Source of the DNA: Archaeoglobus sulfaticallidus PM70-1
GTDB taxonomy: Archaea; Halobacteriota; Archaeoglobi; Archaeoglobales; Archaeoglobaceae
Length of the DNA: 64,000 bases
Reading direction: 5' to 3'
Assembly: GCF_000385565.1 (NCBI RefSeq)
Contig: NC_021169.1
Span: forward strand, 1,222,571-1,286,570
The notes under the pieces: model-generated
Seen by the model: only the letters and a program-made list of their open reading frames with translations
Databases searched by the model: none
Told to the model about the DNA's origin: nothing
Shown here: positions 63,679 to 64,000 of the stretch, one piece after another
How positions within the stretch are numbered: the first letter of the stretch is position 1
Layout: every line of letters starts with the position of its first letter
Made by a program: the position numbers and the translations under genes

Positions 63679-64000
63679 AATTTACCGGATAAGAGATTCG
63701 CTTTATATTATCGAATTGCGCATAAGCTTTTGATACATTATAATCTTCACCAATTAATGCAACTAGACTCCCTGAACAAGCCATAACCACCCCAAACTCA
63801 GGGCCCTCCCTTTCAATGGATTCCCAGACTGGTTATTTTATCTGATACATCTCTTCATTTTTCCAGCTATTATTCGAAAATTCTGGTTCTGTGTATTCCT
63901 GCATACAATCTTTTTGTTATTTTTAGCATTACTAAATGAATGGCTTTAACAATCGACCATTTCAACGCATTGCTTTCTCCAAAACTATCAGAGTCCTCTA
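63679..64000. other. No supported gene
   Basis: AT-rich sequence after the truncated integrase. No complete gene, RNA or repeat is visible to the right edge. Confidence 0.5.

Noticed and set aside
1-64000. CRISPR arrays and cas genes
   Set aside because: I found no regularly spaced direct repeats; the CARF-like gene at 20038 belongs to the HFX_2341 group and has no cas neighbours.
1-64000. Complete tRNA or rRNA genes
   Set aside because: No cloverleaf or rRNA-like sequence was seen; only a tRNA-3'-like segment at 56576-56609.

Overview
The window looks like a chromosome segment of a hyperthermophilic euryarchaeon, most likely a member of the Archaeoglobales. Pointers are leaderless or GGTG-type translation starts behind TATA boxes, an AGOG-like DNA glycosylase, an inactivated-type PolB2 next to an Orc1/Cdc6 gene, HFX_2341-type and DUF365 proteins, and an F420-type (LLM) oxidoreductase beside an acyl-CoA dehydrogenase. 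The genus is inferred from content and not proven.

Most of the 64 kb is a defence and mobile-element island. Positions 1-9964 hold a class-2-type DISARM locus: the end of a cytosine-C5 methyltransferase, a thymine-DNA-glycosylase-like protein, drmA, drmB, drmC and a drmE-like gene. Positions 10117-15922 hold a DnaQ-RecQ-P-loop fusion and two unknown genes. Positions 15987-20823 hold a frameshifted DUF104-like gene, a DUF6884 gene, an AGOG-like glycosylase whose 3' end is cut by an IS630 element, a lipoprotein and a CARF-like regulator.

Positions 20908-28900 hold helicase and relBE remnants, a broken EVE gene, a complete HincII-like restriction-modification system, an EVE-HicA-HicB-DUF365 operon, a rhomboid-like gene and a broken nuclease lipoprotein. 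Positions 29073-36805 hold two DDE transposases, then a decayed type I restriction locus (hsdM and hsdS relics) with HEPN, PIN/ImmA and HepT/MntA genes embedded in it. Positions 36966-43465 are more chromosomal: an AN1/CAP membrane protein, a coiled-coil membrane protein and a PolB2-Cdc6 operon.

Positions 43495-54207 hold a second hsdM relic, an EVE plus CoiA-like nuclease pair, a SHOCT/NucS-like divergent pair, a second broken nuclease lipoprotein, a two-gene unknown operon, a transglutaminase-like membrane protein, a tyrosine integrase and an EVE-led DUF2283 module. Positions 54210-56768 are transposase relics, a second integrase, a tRNA-3'-like segment and a small DNA-binding gene. Positions 56992-59238 encode a membrane protein with an outside beta-propeller and a cytoplasmic PD-(D/E)XK nuclease. 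After two further transposase relics come an LLM oxidoreductase and acyl-CoA dehydrogenase operon with a divergent regulator and a perfect 16-bp palindrome between them, then a truncated third integrase.

The main undescribed-looking signals are: (1) four near-identical EVE-domain genes, each heading a different toxin-antitoxin or nuclease module; (2) the propeller-membrane-nuclease protein; (3) a DISARM locus with its own mismatch glycosylase; (4) the exonuclease-RecQ-P-loop fusion. Many accessory genes are frameshifted while the housekeeping-type genes are intact, which fits decay better than random sequencing error.
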